From positions 52,351,374 to 52,415,373 of the forward strand of contig NC_063450.1 of the NCBI RefSeq assembly GCF_020379485.1: a stretch of 64,000 nt of DNA, given 5' to 3'. Source of the DNA: Brassica napus (Eukaryota > Streptophyta > Magnoliopsida > Brassicales > Brassicaceae). Below, one piece after another: positions 47,368 to 58,235 of the stretch. The notes beneath the pieces were generated by a model. That model ran no database searches, was not told the DNA's origin, and was given only the letters and a program-made list of their open reading frames with translations. The translations under genes were made by a program, and so were the position numbers. The first letter of the stretch is position 1, and each line of letters opens with the position of its first letter.

Positions 47368-48027
47368 CACGTGCTATTACACGTGCGGACCGCCATCACC
47401 AACTCCTCCACATCACAAACAATGCTACGGTGGGACTGGCTTGTGCAGCAGTGCATGCAATCAAAACTGTGCACAAAAGTATCTTGGTGGATCTGGATTT
47501 TGTGAGAGCATTGGCATCTCTAGACTGTGCAAATGCCAGTATCCTTGCTAATTTTTTTCTTAAAAGTTATAAATGAAACAAATCAATAAAACGGAATCAG
47601 TTTACTTTCATTTTTTTATTTGGATGGTGGTAATTAGATAGGCTTTTTGGACATTAAAAAGTTAAATATTACGCTATTCTGCATCACCTGGTTCTAACTA
47701 TAAAATGGTCTCTACTTCCTGCTCTTCGTAAAGTATGGACTCAACCATTTACCGACAAAAAATATTTTACATTACTGTGATCAAACATAATCTTTTTGGT
47801 ACATGTTTTGCTGACCTTAGTTTATATAGTACTTAAAACTGTAAAACATATGAAGCATTCGATTGAAAGCGCAACTAATTAAATTATATTATATATATTA
47901 GCCGGATACGTTATATATTGTTTTGGAGAATTTTGGTTTAGATCATGTATGTAAATTTGAACCACAAAAGTTGTAGTTTTATTTATTGACCGGTAAATAA
48001 TCGCTCATATATTCTCCATAAACTTAT

Positions 48028-48508
48028 AGGGGGATTATTGAGAGATAAATTTGTATAAAGTTTGTGAATTTTAAGAGTTGATAGATTTAAAAAGTTACAT
48101 GGATTGTGAAAATTTATATACATTGACTTATGAAATTTGATCATAAACTTTTTAGATTGCCTAATATTCTTTTAATTTTTTCAATTTTTTTTGTAATTTT
48201 TTTTTTAAATTATAAAATTCTTTTGAAACTGTTTTATTTTTTTAATATTTATAAATATAATTATATATTCAAAATGATAAAACAATATAAAAATAATTAT
48301 ATATCCAAAAATGTAAAAGTATATAAAATGTAATGAATTATAGTTTTGGACATATAATTTGGATTTAAAGTGTAATAGATATTTGGTAAGTATAACTATT
48401 TTGTTTTTTAGTTTTTTATCACATGGATTTTGAAAATCACATGGATACATATGATATTTTGAAAATTGAATCTAATGAGTAAAATTGAATAGAACTAATC
48501 TCCCAATA
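48028..48508. mobile_element. Candidate MITE with GTTATTGGGAGAT-type ends
   Basis: The left end (ggggattattgagagata) and the inverse of the right end (gttattgggagattagt) are imperfect inverted copies about 480 bp apart enclosing AT-rich DNA. No clear target duplication. Confidence 0.35.
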
Positions 48509-48523
48509 ACACTAGATTTAGTT

Positions 48524-48690
48524 AGAATTAGAGTTAAGGGGTGGAGTTTTAGGGAATAAAGTTTCAAATTTTTAAAAATAAAAAATAAATATTACAAATT
48601 TCAAAATAAAAAAGGGGCTTTAGTCATTTTCTTCCTTGAGAGTTATTTTGTGACAAAAACTTAAAATAACTATTTGAGAGATCTGCCTCT
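48524..48690 (+). repeat. Dispersed repeat, copy 2
   Basis: Same orientation and block order as 16620-16800. Confidence 0.6.
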
Positions 48691-48942
48691 TTTTTTTTAC
48701 TGAATTGATAATTTTTGCATAAATTTATAAGTTTTTATTACAAACACACACAAATTATAAGTTTTTTACTATAAACACAGAATTTATTTTTGTGTAAAGA
48801 ATGTTTACTTGTGCCATAGATGATTGTTGTGAAGGTTTAACTTTTGATTTTAAATTTATGATATGGATATATCATATATGATAAATTTACAACATGTTTT
48901 CAGAAAACATAAAGAAAATTTTAAATGAGGTGTGCACAACAT

Positions 48943-49491
48943 TCAAAAGGGTGGTTGTCCGACAATGTTACCCGGAGGATCATAATTACAAATGATAAAA
49001 GTGTCACCGCTCATGCAAAACACAGTTGCACATCCAATCCTCAAACTCTTCTTCCACACAAGCTGTGTGTAATGCAAGCAGTCACCATTCGCCTTACATC
49101 GGTAAGTCCTCCGGTCATAGAATTTCCTCTCCGAAGCCCACGCAACCACCGCGTCCTTTGGGGTCCACCCTTTTCCACTTCCCCAAAAGAGATTCTCCCC
49201 ATAAGGTCCACCGGAGTGGATAAGGTTGCAGTCTCCACGGCGGGTTCTTGCCCACCGGGTGGCATAGCGGGCGAGACTGTTGCTCCATTTGAGAGGAGGG
49301 AGATAAAGCTTGGCTCGTAAGGCGTTGTGTGGTCGGAGAAACTGCTGTTGAATGGTGTTGCGGGTTAGGCTTTTGTATTGAGAAGAACTTAGTGTTGGTG
49401 CTGTTTTGTTGGATGGGGTTTGAGAAGAGAGCGATGGAAGTGGAGCGGTGATAGAGATGGTGATGATGAATACCAAAGTTTTAAGTTCCAT
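48943..49491 (-). CDS. PR-1-like CAP superfamily secreted protein (At4g31470-like)
   Basis: A single exon of 182 residues. It has a signal peptide (MELKTLVFIITISITAPLPS), a short Ser/Thr/Pro linker, then the CAP domain: FLRPHNALRAKLYLPPLKWS, LARYATRWA, the CAP tetrad region GDCNLIHSGGPYGENLFWGS, HYTQLVWKKSLRIGCA, and the C-terminal IICNYDPPGNIVGQPPF. The family's His and Glu ligands are present (HNALR, HSGGPYGEN, HYTQLVW) with paired Cys. CAP/PR-1 proteins are apoplastic and are linked to sterol binding and defence. Start at 49491: the only Met giving the signal peptide. Minus-strand TATA-like tract at 49544-49553. Synteny places it as the At4g31470 orthologue. Confidence 0.94.
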   Translation of the reverse strand: MELKTLVFIITISITAPLPSLSSQTPSNKTAPTLSSSQYKSLTRNTIQQQFLRPHNALRAKLYLPPLKWSNSLARYATRWARTRRGDCNLIHSGGPYGENLFWGSGKGWTPKDAVVAWASERKFYDRRTYRCKANGDCLHYTQLVWKKSLRIGCATVFCMSGDTFIICNYDPPGNIVGQPPF

Positions 49492-49543
49492 TGGGAAGAT
49501 GAGATAGATTTGATTGTAACACTCTAGATCTATAGTACACCAT

Positions 49544-49553
49544 CATATATATA
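49544..49553 (-). promoter_or_regulatory. TATA box of the CAP gene
   Basis: TATATATATG on the minus strand about 55 bp upstream of the CAP start codon. Confidence 0.5.
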
Positions 49554-49561
49554 CAAACACT

Positions 49562-49850
49562 ATTCTTTATATTTTCATGTTTGTATGTACATGTCACCGA
49601 AAGAATCTAAGCACATGCTATGTTAATAATGTTCAAATTAATGACAAGTGCTAATCATTTCGGTGGAACATTGATTATTTGTAGGAATGATTATTTTCAA
49701 ACAAATCATAGAGTATAAAGCTATTAAACCATTTTATATCTATGAGGAAACTATTTCTTATAGAATGTTACAAATAGATAAACAAAGATAAATAACATAA
49801 GGAATTAGAGATCAAAATTAGCAACTAGTGTATAGCTACCAATCCCAATA
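49562..49850. other. CAP gene upstream region
   Basis: AT-rich promoter side. Nothing else seen. Confidence 0.4.
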
Positions 49851-51199
49851 CTAATACTAGGAGAAATTATATCTTTACCACTTTCATAAAGTGCTACCAC
49901 TTTTCATTTATACCACCACTAAAAAAACATTTTCAAAAATACCTTCTTCATTAAGTGGCAAAAGACTCTTATGCTCATGTTCTTTATATATATAATAAAT
50001 AAATATTTAAAAAAATAAAAATTTTAAAAAAATAAAAAATAATTTTTTTAATTTTTTTTTGAATTATACTATTTCGAAATTCAAACCCTAAACACTAAAA
50101 CTCAACTCTAAACCCTAAACCATCAATCCTAAACCCTATTTTTTTTTTAAATACGAACCCTAAACCCTAAACCATCAATCCTAAACCCTATTTTTTTTTG
50201 AAATAAACCCTAAACCCTGAAACATCAACTCTAATCTCTAAACCCCGAAACATCAATTCTAAACCCTAAACCCTAAACCTTCAACTCTAAACACTAAAAC
50301 ATCAACTCTAAACCCTAAACCCTAAAACATCAACTCTAAACCCTAAACCCTAAACTTCAACTCTAAACCCTAAACCCTAAACTTCAACTCTAAACCCTAA
50401 ACTATCAACACAAAACCCTAAACTATCAACACTAAATCCTAAACCCTAAAAAGTAAACTCTAAATCCTAAACCCTAAAAATTAACCCTAAACCCTAAAAC
50501 ATCAACTCTAAATCCTAAATCTTCAACTCTAAACCCTAAACCTTAAATCCTAAACCCTAAACCCAAAAACCATAGAGTTGATGTTTTATGGTTTAGATTT
50601 GAAGATTTAGGGTTTAGGGTTTAGATTTGAAGATTTAGGGTTTAGGGTTTAGAGTTGATGTTTTAGAGTTTAGATTTGAAGGTTTAGGGTTTAGGATTCG
50701 AATTTTAGAAAAATATAAGATTTAGGGTTTAGGGTTTACGTTTAGGGTTTAGAGTTGATGTTTTAGGGTTTTGATTTGAAGGTTTAGGGTTTAGGGTTTA
50801 GAGTTGATGTTTCAGGGTTTAGAGTTTAGAGTTGATGTTTCATGGTTTAGGGTTTAGAGTTGATATTTAGAGTTTAAAGTTGATGTTTTAAGTTTAGATT
50901 TAGGGTTTAGGGTTTACGTTTAGGGTTTAGAGTTGATGTTTTAGGGTTTAGATTTGAAGTTTTAGGGTTTAGGGTTTAGAGTTGATGTTTCATGGTTTAG
51001 GGTTTAGAGTTGATGATTTAGGGTTTAAAGTTGATATTTTAAGTTTAGATTAGTTAACCATATGTTTTTTTTGTAAAAGGTAATCAAAAGGTTATAAATG
51101 TCTTTTACCCTTCGTTAAAGATGAGAGTAAAAGTAGTTAGTGTAAATATGAAAATTGGTACTTTGAAAATAGTATTTTTGGCAATTTCCCCTAATACTA
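49851..51199. mobile_element. MULE-like element packed with inverted telomere-like repeats
   Basis: The element at 49860-51190 has termini GGAGAAATTATATC and (inverse of the right end) GGGAAATTGCCAAAAA. The 9-bp direct repeat CTAATACTA (49851-49859, 51191-51199) is a Mutator-type target duplication. Between the ends are two opposed arrays: CCCTAAA-rich to about 50575, TTTAGGG-rich to about 51045. No transposase. The end sequence recurs in the direct repeats at 24222-24505. Confidence 0.75.
50085..51045. repeat. Inverted pair of degenerate telomere-like arrays
   Basis: Left: aaccctaaaccctaaa interleaved with catcaactctaaa, giving roughly 20-30 bp composite units. Right: the mirror, tttagggtttagagttgatg. 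The centre of symmetry is near 50575. The plant telomere unit is TTTAGGG, but the units here are mixed with a gagttgatg spacer, so it is an interstitial array. Confidence 0.85.
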
Positions 51200-51549
51200 T
51201 GCTTGTGAAAACGTTTCCAAAATGCTTCTTCCTATAACGAATTTTTTTTTAGAAATAGTTTCAGAATTGCAAATATTTTGATCACTGAGTAAGCTTGAAT
51301 CTGTGAAACGAGTAGTTTAATTACAACATGTTTACGATGCATGTTTATGAAGCGGATGCCGTGTTATAGAGAACGTGACGAAAATTCAGGAAGCCTGAAT
51401 TTTTTAAAAATCAAATTTATTCATCAATGATCAAAATACATTATGAAGCTTGTACGCATTGGATTGCAATTGTTCTTACTTTTTTTTAATAATCGAAAAC
51501 ACTCTTAGACGAAGGAATATGAAATTAGTTGACTAATCGCGGTATTACT

Positions 51550-51778
51550 AAGAACATCTCAATGTAAAGTTTTACTTGAGTTTCACTCTAACCCTATTAC
51601 ATTTTGAAGTAAAAAAAAAAAGAAGAAATAATTAAAAAAAAATATTATTAATTTATTTTTTGAATAAATCAGCTTTTTAATATATATTATGTAGTGAAAG
51701 GTAAAATAGGGTTGAAAGAGATTTGACTCAAAACTCCATTTGAAATATAAATTGGAGTAGCTTAGAGATGCTCTAACC
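51550..51778. mobile_element. Candidate MITE near the coatomer-beta promoter
   Basis: Left actaagaacatctcaatg and the inverse of the right (ttagagcatctctaagc) are imperfect inverted ends around 230 bp of AT-rich sequence with further inner symmetry (aaccctatt / aatagggttg). Target duplication unresolved. Confidence 0.4.
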
Positions 51779-51959
51779 AGGTAAAAGTCTAATCGGATGT
51801 CCTAAACACCTTAACCAAATTCAAATCATTATTACGCTCACTTTATATTGGGCTTACTTTGAAAAAAAAATAGAGACGTATGGACTGGGCTTTTCATCAA
51901 TAAATATTTGGGCCTTTAAGGTTGACTCGTTCTCTCCGTTATTCGTTCAAACAAACAAT

Positions 51960-52799
51960 AAAAAAAGGATCAGATTTACACAAGACGAACGACCCACCAT
52001 TTGTATCTCACACACTGTGCAGCGAGTGCTTGTTTCCCTGAGATCCAAATCACTCTTGAATCCAAAGCTTTCGCAAGTCCGTGGATCTCCTCCTCCTCTC
52101 TCTCTCTCTCTCTGGATCTCGTACCTTGAGGTTCGTTTCTCTGTTACTCATGTTTCAGATACTTTTAGAGATCGATTCTATCGTGTAAATCTACACTGTT
52201 TCGATTTTATGCGGCGTCCTCTGTTTGATCTAGATCCGATCCCGTTAGGAACGCGATTCCATTGCTGTGTGAGACTGCGAACTATGTAGATCCGATTGCT
52301 GCTTTTCAAATCTGGGGAGCTAAGATGAACATTTGTTGATCCGAAGCTCTTTAATTGTTTGAAATCGATTTGATCGTAGTTGTAGCAAAGTGATGTTAAT
52401 TGCTAGATCTGAGGATTTTATGTTATGTATCTATCTTTTCCTGATTGGACATTACTGAATTTTCATTTGGAGATGTGATGGTTGGCTCTTCATAAACCAT
52501 GTATTGGAGAACATTGATGTCGATCTTAGCCGTTTTATTTTTAAATAAAAACTGAATTTCAAAATACGGAGATTCTTTATTCATTGTATTGTATACTCAG
52601 TATCTGGAAACTTTAAACCGCAAGAAAATATCAACATTTTGCTTATCTTGTTTGTTACTATATGACCTGTACATCTTTATGACGATGTGAAAGTCTGATG
52701 TTTGGTTCCTGTTCATTTTATTATCTCATGTAACAGTGGTACTTCTTTCATTTGAGCTCATAAGTTTTCCTTATCTCTTTTTGTGCAGCACCGGAAAAG
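51960..52799 (+). promoter_or_regulatory. Coatomer-beta 5' leader with intron
   Basis: Leader with a CT microsatellite (about 52096-52113). Donor GAG|GTTCG at 52131 and acceptor gtgcag| at 52788 leave an intron of about 660 bp before the start codon. Confidence 0.55.
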
Positions 52800-55700
52800 A
52801 TGGACAAATCTTGTACCTTGCTTGTGCACTATGACAAAGGGACGCCAGCAGTTGCCAAGGAGATTAAAGAAGCTCTCGAGGGCAATGATGTTGAAGCAAA
52901 AGTTGATGCCATGAAGAAGGCGGTTATGCTTCTGCTGAATGGCGAAACCATTCCGCAGCTTTTCATAACTATTATAAGATACGTGCTGCCTTCAGAAGAC
53001 CACACGATCCAAAAGCTTCTGCTGCTGTACCTGGAGCTGATTGAGAAAACGGATTCTAGGGGGAAGGTGCTGCCTGAAATGATTTTGATTTGCCAGAATC
53101 TTCGGAACAACCTTCAGCATCCTAATGAGTACATTCGTGGAGTGACGCTGAGGTTTCTCTGCCGGTTGAAGGAGACTGAGATAGTCGAGCCTTTGACTCC
53201 GTCAGTGTTGCAAAATCTGGAGCACCGCCATCCATTTGTTCGTAGGAATGCGATTCTGGCCGTCATGTCGATATATAAGCTCCCAAATGGCGATCAGCTC
53301 TTCGTGGACGCACCTGAAATGATCGAGAAAGCTCTGTCAACAGAACAAGATCCGTCTGCCAAGAGAAATGCGTTTCTGATGCTCTTTACCTGTGCTGAAG
53401 AACGAGCAGTGAATTATCTTCTGAGCAATGTTGACAAGGTTTCAGACTGGAATGAATCGCTTCAGATGGTGGTGCTGGAGTTGATTCGAAGTGTGTGCAA
53501 GACTAAACCAGCAGAGAAGGGGAAGTATATTAAGATTATTATTTCTCTGTTAAGTGCCACTTCCTCCGCAGTTATCTATGAATGTGCTGGGACGCTTGTT
53601 TCTCTCTCATCTGCCCCTACTGCTATTAGGGCTGCCGCCAACACCTACTGTCAGCTTCTTCTTTCTCAGAGTGACAATAATGTGAAGCTTATTTTGCTCG
53701 ATCGGTTGAGTGAGCTTAAGTCATTGCACAGAGATATCATGGTTGAGTTGATAATAGATGTGCTCAGAGCACTCTCAAGCCCGAACCTTGATATTCGCAA
53801 GAAGACACTTGACATTGCCCTTGATTTGATTACTCATCATAATATTAATGAAGTCGTTCAGATGTTGAAGAAAGAAGTTGTGAAGACACAGAGTGGAGAG
53901 CTTGAGAAGAATGGAGAGTACAGACAAATGCTTATTCAAGCAATTCATGCTTGTGCAGTTAAGTTCCCTGAAGTTGCAAGCACAGTGGTCCATCTTCTTA
54001 TGGATTTCCTGGGAGATAGCAACGTGGCTTCAGCCCTTGACGTAGTTGCTTTTGTTAGAGAGATAATTGAAACAAATCCCAAGTTAAGAGTTTCAATCAT
54101 AACCAGGTTGTTGGACACATTCTATCAGATCAGAGCTGGAAAGGTCTGCCCTTGTGCACTTTGGATTATTGGGGAGTATTGCCTATCACTTTCGGAAGTT
54201 GAGAGTGGCGTTGCAACCATTAAACAATGCCTTGGTGAGTTACCATTTTATTCTGTTTCTGAGGAATCTCAGCCAACTGAGACATCAAACAAGATTCAGC
54301 CAACCTCCTCTGCCATGGTGTCCTCTAGAAAACCTGTGATTCTTGCTGATGGTACTTATGCTACCCAAAGCGCGGCCTCTGAGACCACATTCTCAACACC
54401 AACCGTTGTTCAAGGATCAGTGACTTCGGGAAATCTGAGAACACTGCTTCTAACTGGTGATTTTTTCCTAGGAGCAGTGGTTGCTTGCACACTGACTAAA
54501 CTTGTTCTTAGACTGGAAGAGGTTCAGCCATCTAAAACTGAAGTGAACAAGACAGTCACACAGGCTTTGCTGATCATGGTTTCTATGCTGCAACTTGGTC
54601 AATCTCCGGCCTCTCCACACCCTATTGATAATGATTCGTACGAGAGGATTGTCTTGTGCATAAAATTGCTTTGCCATAGGAATGCTGAGATGAAAAAGAT
54701 ATGGCTGGAATCCTGCCGCCAGAGTTTTGTCAAGATGATTTCTGAAAAGCAGCTAACAGAGATGGCGGAGCTTAAGGCAAAGACCCAAACAACTAATGCT
54801 CAACCTGATGATCTCATTGACTTCTTCCATCTAAAGAGCCGAAAGGTAACAGTATTGCTTTCCAAATCATCGCTTCCTTCATTGATTTTCTTTTCCTATG
54901 AATTCCTTGGCAATCTGTTCAGTTTTTCATTTTCTCATCTTGAAAGATGGACAACAAGAGTTGTTAGTGGTTGGTTGTATGTTATTTTTCGTTCGGCCTG
55001 TATATCAAATTACTGATGATACGTTTCTTTCAGGGAATGAGTCAACTTGAGTTAGAAGACCAGGTACAAGATGACCTAAAGCGTGCAACTGGAGAATTCA
55101 CCAAGGACGAGAACGACGGGAACAAACTCAACCGCATTCTTCAACTCACAGGATTCAGTGATCCAGTCTATGCTGAAGCATATGTGACAGTCCATCACTA
55201 TGACATCGCACTCGAAGTCACCGTTATCAACCGTACCAAGGAAACCCTTCAGAATATGTGCTTAGAGTTGGCAACCATGGGTGATCTCAAGCTTGTTGAG
55301 CGTCCTCAAAACTATAGTCTTGCACCAGAAACGAGCATGCAGATCAAAGCAAACATCAAGGTCTCGTCCACAGAAACCGGAGTCATATTCGGGAACATCG
55401 TCTATGAGACATCAAATGTAATGGAGCGAAACGTCGTTGTTCTCAACGACATACACATTGACATCATGGACTATATCTCCCCTGCTGTTTGCTCAGAGGC
55501 TGCCTTCAGAACCATGTGGGCAGAGTTTGAGTGGGAAAACAAGGTAATTCACCGAAACCTTTTACACTGCTTTGTTAATTTGTTTGAGTTGGGTATTAAC
55601 CATTACCGCTGTGGTCTTCATGTCAGGTTGCTGTGAACACCACGATTCAGAACGAAAGAGAGTTCCTCGACCACATTATCAAATCCACAAACATGAAGTG

Positions 55701-55988
55701 TCTCACTGCTCCGTAAGTGTAGATCCTTATTTCTTCCTGTAGACTGAAACTCTTCTTACTGTTTGATGCTTCTCTATCTGCAGATCTGCAATAGAAGGGG
55801 AATGCGGTTTCCTTGCAGCAAACTTATATGCAAAGAGTGTGTTTGGTGAGGATGCTCTTGTGAACGTGAGTATCGAGAAACAAACTGACGGAGCATTGAG
55901 TGGCTACATAAGGATAAGGAGCAAGACGCAAGGGATTGCTCTAAGTCTTGGGGACAAAATCACCCTCAAACAAAAGGGTAGTAGCTGA
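52800..55988 (+). CDS. Coatomer subunit beta (beta-COP)
   Basis: Four coding exons: 52800-54845, 55034-55543, 55627-55712, 55784-55988. All are GT-AG and join to 948 residues, the normal length for plant beta-COP. It starts [20 protein letters not shown]. Residues about 20-540 are the adaptin-like helical repeat ([36 protein letters not shown]). The C-terminal domain and appendage include [40 protein letters not shown], and the end [14 protein letters not shown]. Beta-COP is a subunit of the COPI F-subcomplex that coats retrograde Golgi-to-ER vesicles. Orthologue of A. thaliana At4g31480; there a tandem twin (At4g31490) exists, here only one copy lies in the interval. No damage found. Gene symbol left blank because the two Arabidopsis copies cannot be distinguished. 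Confidence 0.97.
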
Positions 55989-56700
55989 GGTCAGCTATTA
56001 AACCTTCTCTTATCCTCTTCTTATATTTTTATTTGGATTTGAATATTCACACTCCTTAACCGGGTACATACCAATTGATTATTACAGGCTTGGGATGGTG
56101 GCGCAGAAGGTAACGTTCGTTTCTCTTTTAGCAAATCTTTTTGTTGGTCGAGTCTGTTTACTATATTGAGCGAGGGAGGCGTTTTAAGTATATGTAAAGA
56201 CCAAACTGTTATCATTCCTTAAACCGGTTTATAGTTTCCGGTATGGTACCGATGGATTCTTCCTCATACGGCTGTGTTTTTTTTCCTTTTAATTAGTACC
56301 TCAAGATTTTGTTTTTATTTGTAATACTCTTTTCTTTCTATAATGTCGTTTGTTTGGGAGATTAAAACTATAATGATTTTCATAAAATGCTTTATCGATT
56401 ATGTCTCGAATTTTCATGGTTTTTGTTCAATTTTATAAATCTTGTAAGTAAAAGAAATGATTTTAGTATTGTCGATAGAAATATTTAAATAAGGAACAAA
56501 TTAAAAGAAAATATACAATCTTGATTACCTACCCGAATGCCTTTCTATTGCTTGTGAAATTTTTTATTTGGAAGAATGATAACGTCTAAGTTAGTATACA
56601 TTTATGAAGTCCATTTTTCAGCATGTTATCCCCAAAGTCTAAAGTGTATGTATTTAGTATAACATCTTCAATACTTATCCGCTTCATTCATTTTGTTTAT
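55989..56700 (+). other. Coatomer-beta 3' UTR and flank
   Basis: Contains the likely 3' UTR, with a possible small 3' UTR intron around 56000-56110 (acttacaggcttggg-like acceptor at about 56088). No other gene. The CYP83B1 expected here by synteny is absent. Confidence 0.45.
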
Positions 56701-56729
56701 ATGCAATATATCCTGAAGTAACTTCGTTT

Positions 56730-58235
56730 CTCCATCCGAATGAGCCATCTGGATGGAGATGAGAGTTTTGTTCGTTTAGACACTAAAAGTGCAATTCATC
56801 TGGATGGATCATCCGGATGACTTTCGAAAATTTAGGCTTAATTTTAAAGTCCATTCAGCTGATCCAATTTGGACCATTTGGATGGAGATAGTTCATTCAA
56901 TTTGATATAAAGTCTATTATGTCCTTGATGTAATTCACAAATTACAAACATAAACATAATATCATTTTGTCACACACGAAAACTGACAAAACCACAAAAA
57001 CGCATTTTTTCGCGAAAACCTAAAATCAAAATTTTCACGCCAAAACTCTAAAAATTGATTTCCGCACAAAATTGCAAAAACATGTTTTCCCGCAAAAACG
57101 TGTTTTCATGCCAAAATCACAAAAACGCGTTTTCACGTCAAAACCCCAAAACGCATTTTTCCGCCAAAACACAAATACACGTTTTCCCACCAAAACCACA
57201 AAATGTGTTTTCCCGCCGGAACGTGTTTTCCCGCCAAAACCGAAAAATGCGTTTTCTCATCAGAATGCATTTCCCGCCAAAACTGCAAAACGCATATTCT
57301 CGTGAAAACTGCAAAACGTGTTTTCACGCCAAAACGCATTTTCCCGCGAAAACCGCAAAAACGTGTTTTTCTGCCAAAAAACGCATTTTCCCACAAAAAC
57401 CGCAAAAACATATTTTCCCGCCAAAACGCATTTTGCGCGAAATCCAAAAGTTTTCATGCCAAAACAACAAAAACGCGTTTTCACGCCAAAAACGCAAAAA
57501 GTGTTTTCCGGCAAAAACCGAAAAATGTGTTTTCCCGCCAAAACCGCAAAAATCTCGTTTCCCGCCAAAACCGCAAAAACGTATTTTCCCGCCAAAACCA
57601 CAAAACGTGTTTTCTCGCCAAAACCGAAAAATTGTATTTTCCCGCCAAAACCGAAAAACGTGTTTTCCGCCAAAACTAAAAACGCGTTTTCCCGCTAAAA
57701 TAAAAAAAAAATCGTTTTCCCGCTAAAACCGCAAAAATGCATTTTCTCGCCAAACAAAAAAATCTCGTTTTCTCGCCAAACAAAAAAAATTTCGTTTTCC
57801 CGCCAAAATCGAAAAATCTCGTTTTCTCGTCAAAATCGAAAAATCTTGTTTTCCGTCATAACCGAAAATTTTCATTTTCCGCCAAAACCGAAGTTATAGT
57901 CGGTTTATTATTAATATTCTTTTAGTTTGAAACTCTAATGTTTTTTTTTTCAAATACATGTTTATCAATTTAAATGTTTATTAGAAGTTATTATTGTAGT
58001 AAATTTTAACATATGATTAAATCAAAACAAGGGTATTTTGGCAATTTGTTTACTAAACTCATTTGGATGGAAATGAAAATAAAGAAACAAACATAAAATT
58101 CATTTAGATGATTCATCTAGATGAACCACTTGGATGGACAAACAAACAGTCTCAAAAATCTGAATAAATCATCTGAATAGATCATACAAATAAATCATCC
58201 GGACGGAGATGAAAGATGGTGAAACTAACAGCCCC
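56730..58235. repeat. Transposon-like unit with CATCCGGATGA motifs flanking a minisatellite
   Basis: Words such as catctggatgga, catccggatga and atccaaatgg cluster at 56730-56890 and 58065-58230, on both sides of the minisatellite, with partly inverted arrangement. This suggests the minisatellite is the interior of one element. Ends and target sites are not defined. Confidence 0.45.
57003..57890 (+). repeat. Minisatellite, units like CCCGCCAAAACCGCAAAAACG
   Basis: About 0.9 kb of imperfect units of roughly 20-30 bp, alternating (C)CGCCAAAAC, CGCAAAAACG and TGTTTTC. Long frames in several plus- and minus-strand phases are translation of the repeat and contain only repeating Phe-Ser-Arg-Gln-Asn-type blocks. 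They are not genes. Unit spacing varies. Confidence 0.92.

Larger units (their letters stand above)
42527..47372 (+). mobile_element. Full-length Ty1/Copia element, apparently very young
   Basis: The element at 42532-47367 has target duplication CACGT (42527-42531 and 47368-47372). LTRs of 194 bp (42532-42725, 47174-47367) show no difference on base-by-base reading. The primer site TGGTATCAGAGCC starts at 42726-ish, directly after the 5' LTR. A polypurine tract (gagggggag) abuts the 3' LTR. The single gag-pol frame is intact. Identical LTRs, an unbroken frame and clean targets indicate a recent insertion and possibly a still mobile copy. LTRs start TA, not TG. Confidence 0.96.
41851..47551 (+). 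pseudogene. Defensin-like (DEFL) secreted peptide gene split by a Copia element
   Basis: Exon 1 (41851-41908) encodes a signal peptide (MKNTFSLVVVIIFFVML). After an intron, exon 2 starts at 42400 with a Cys-rich region (SCQDPLGSCLQCDERCKAKH) and is broken at 42531 by a retrotransposon. It resumes at 47373 and ends at a TAA at 47549-47551 (CKCQYPC). The number and spacing of Cys, with a Cys-Cys linked second half containing a PPSPTPPHH linker, fit two-domain defensin-like (LCR/DEFL) peptides, which are secreted antimicrobial or signalling peptides. Leaving out the element and one target copy, the host frame would be uninterrupted (122 residues), so the insertion is the only visible damage. The allele is therefore recently inactivated or polymorphic. 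Confidence 0.85.
47552..48942. other. Intergenic with a candidate MITE and a dispersed repeat
   Basis: Contains an inverted-end element at about 48028-48508 and a repeat copy at 48524-48690, both described separately. Otherwise AT-rich. Confidence 0.45.

Noticed and set aside
48925..49320. Plus-strand frame of 131 codons
   Set aside because: Antisense shadow of the CAP gene.
50085..51045. True telomere or telomere-fusion site
   Set aside because: Units are degenerate, mixed with a gagttgatg spacer, inverted, and enclosed within an element with a 9-bp target duplication.
57055..57726. Long plus-strand frame of 223 codons
   Set aside because: It translates the minisatellite; other frames on both strands are equally open and the content is only repeated FSRQN-type blocks.
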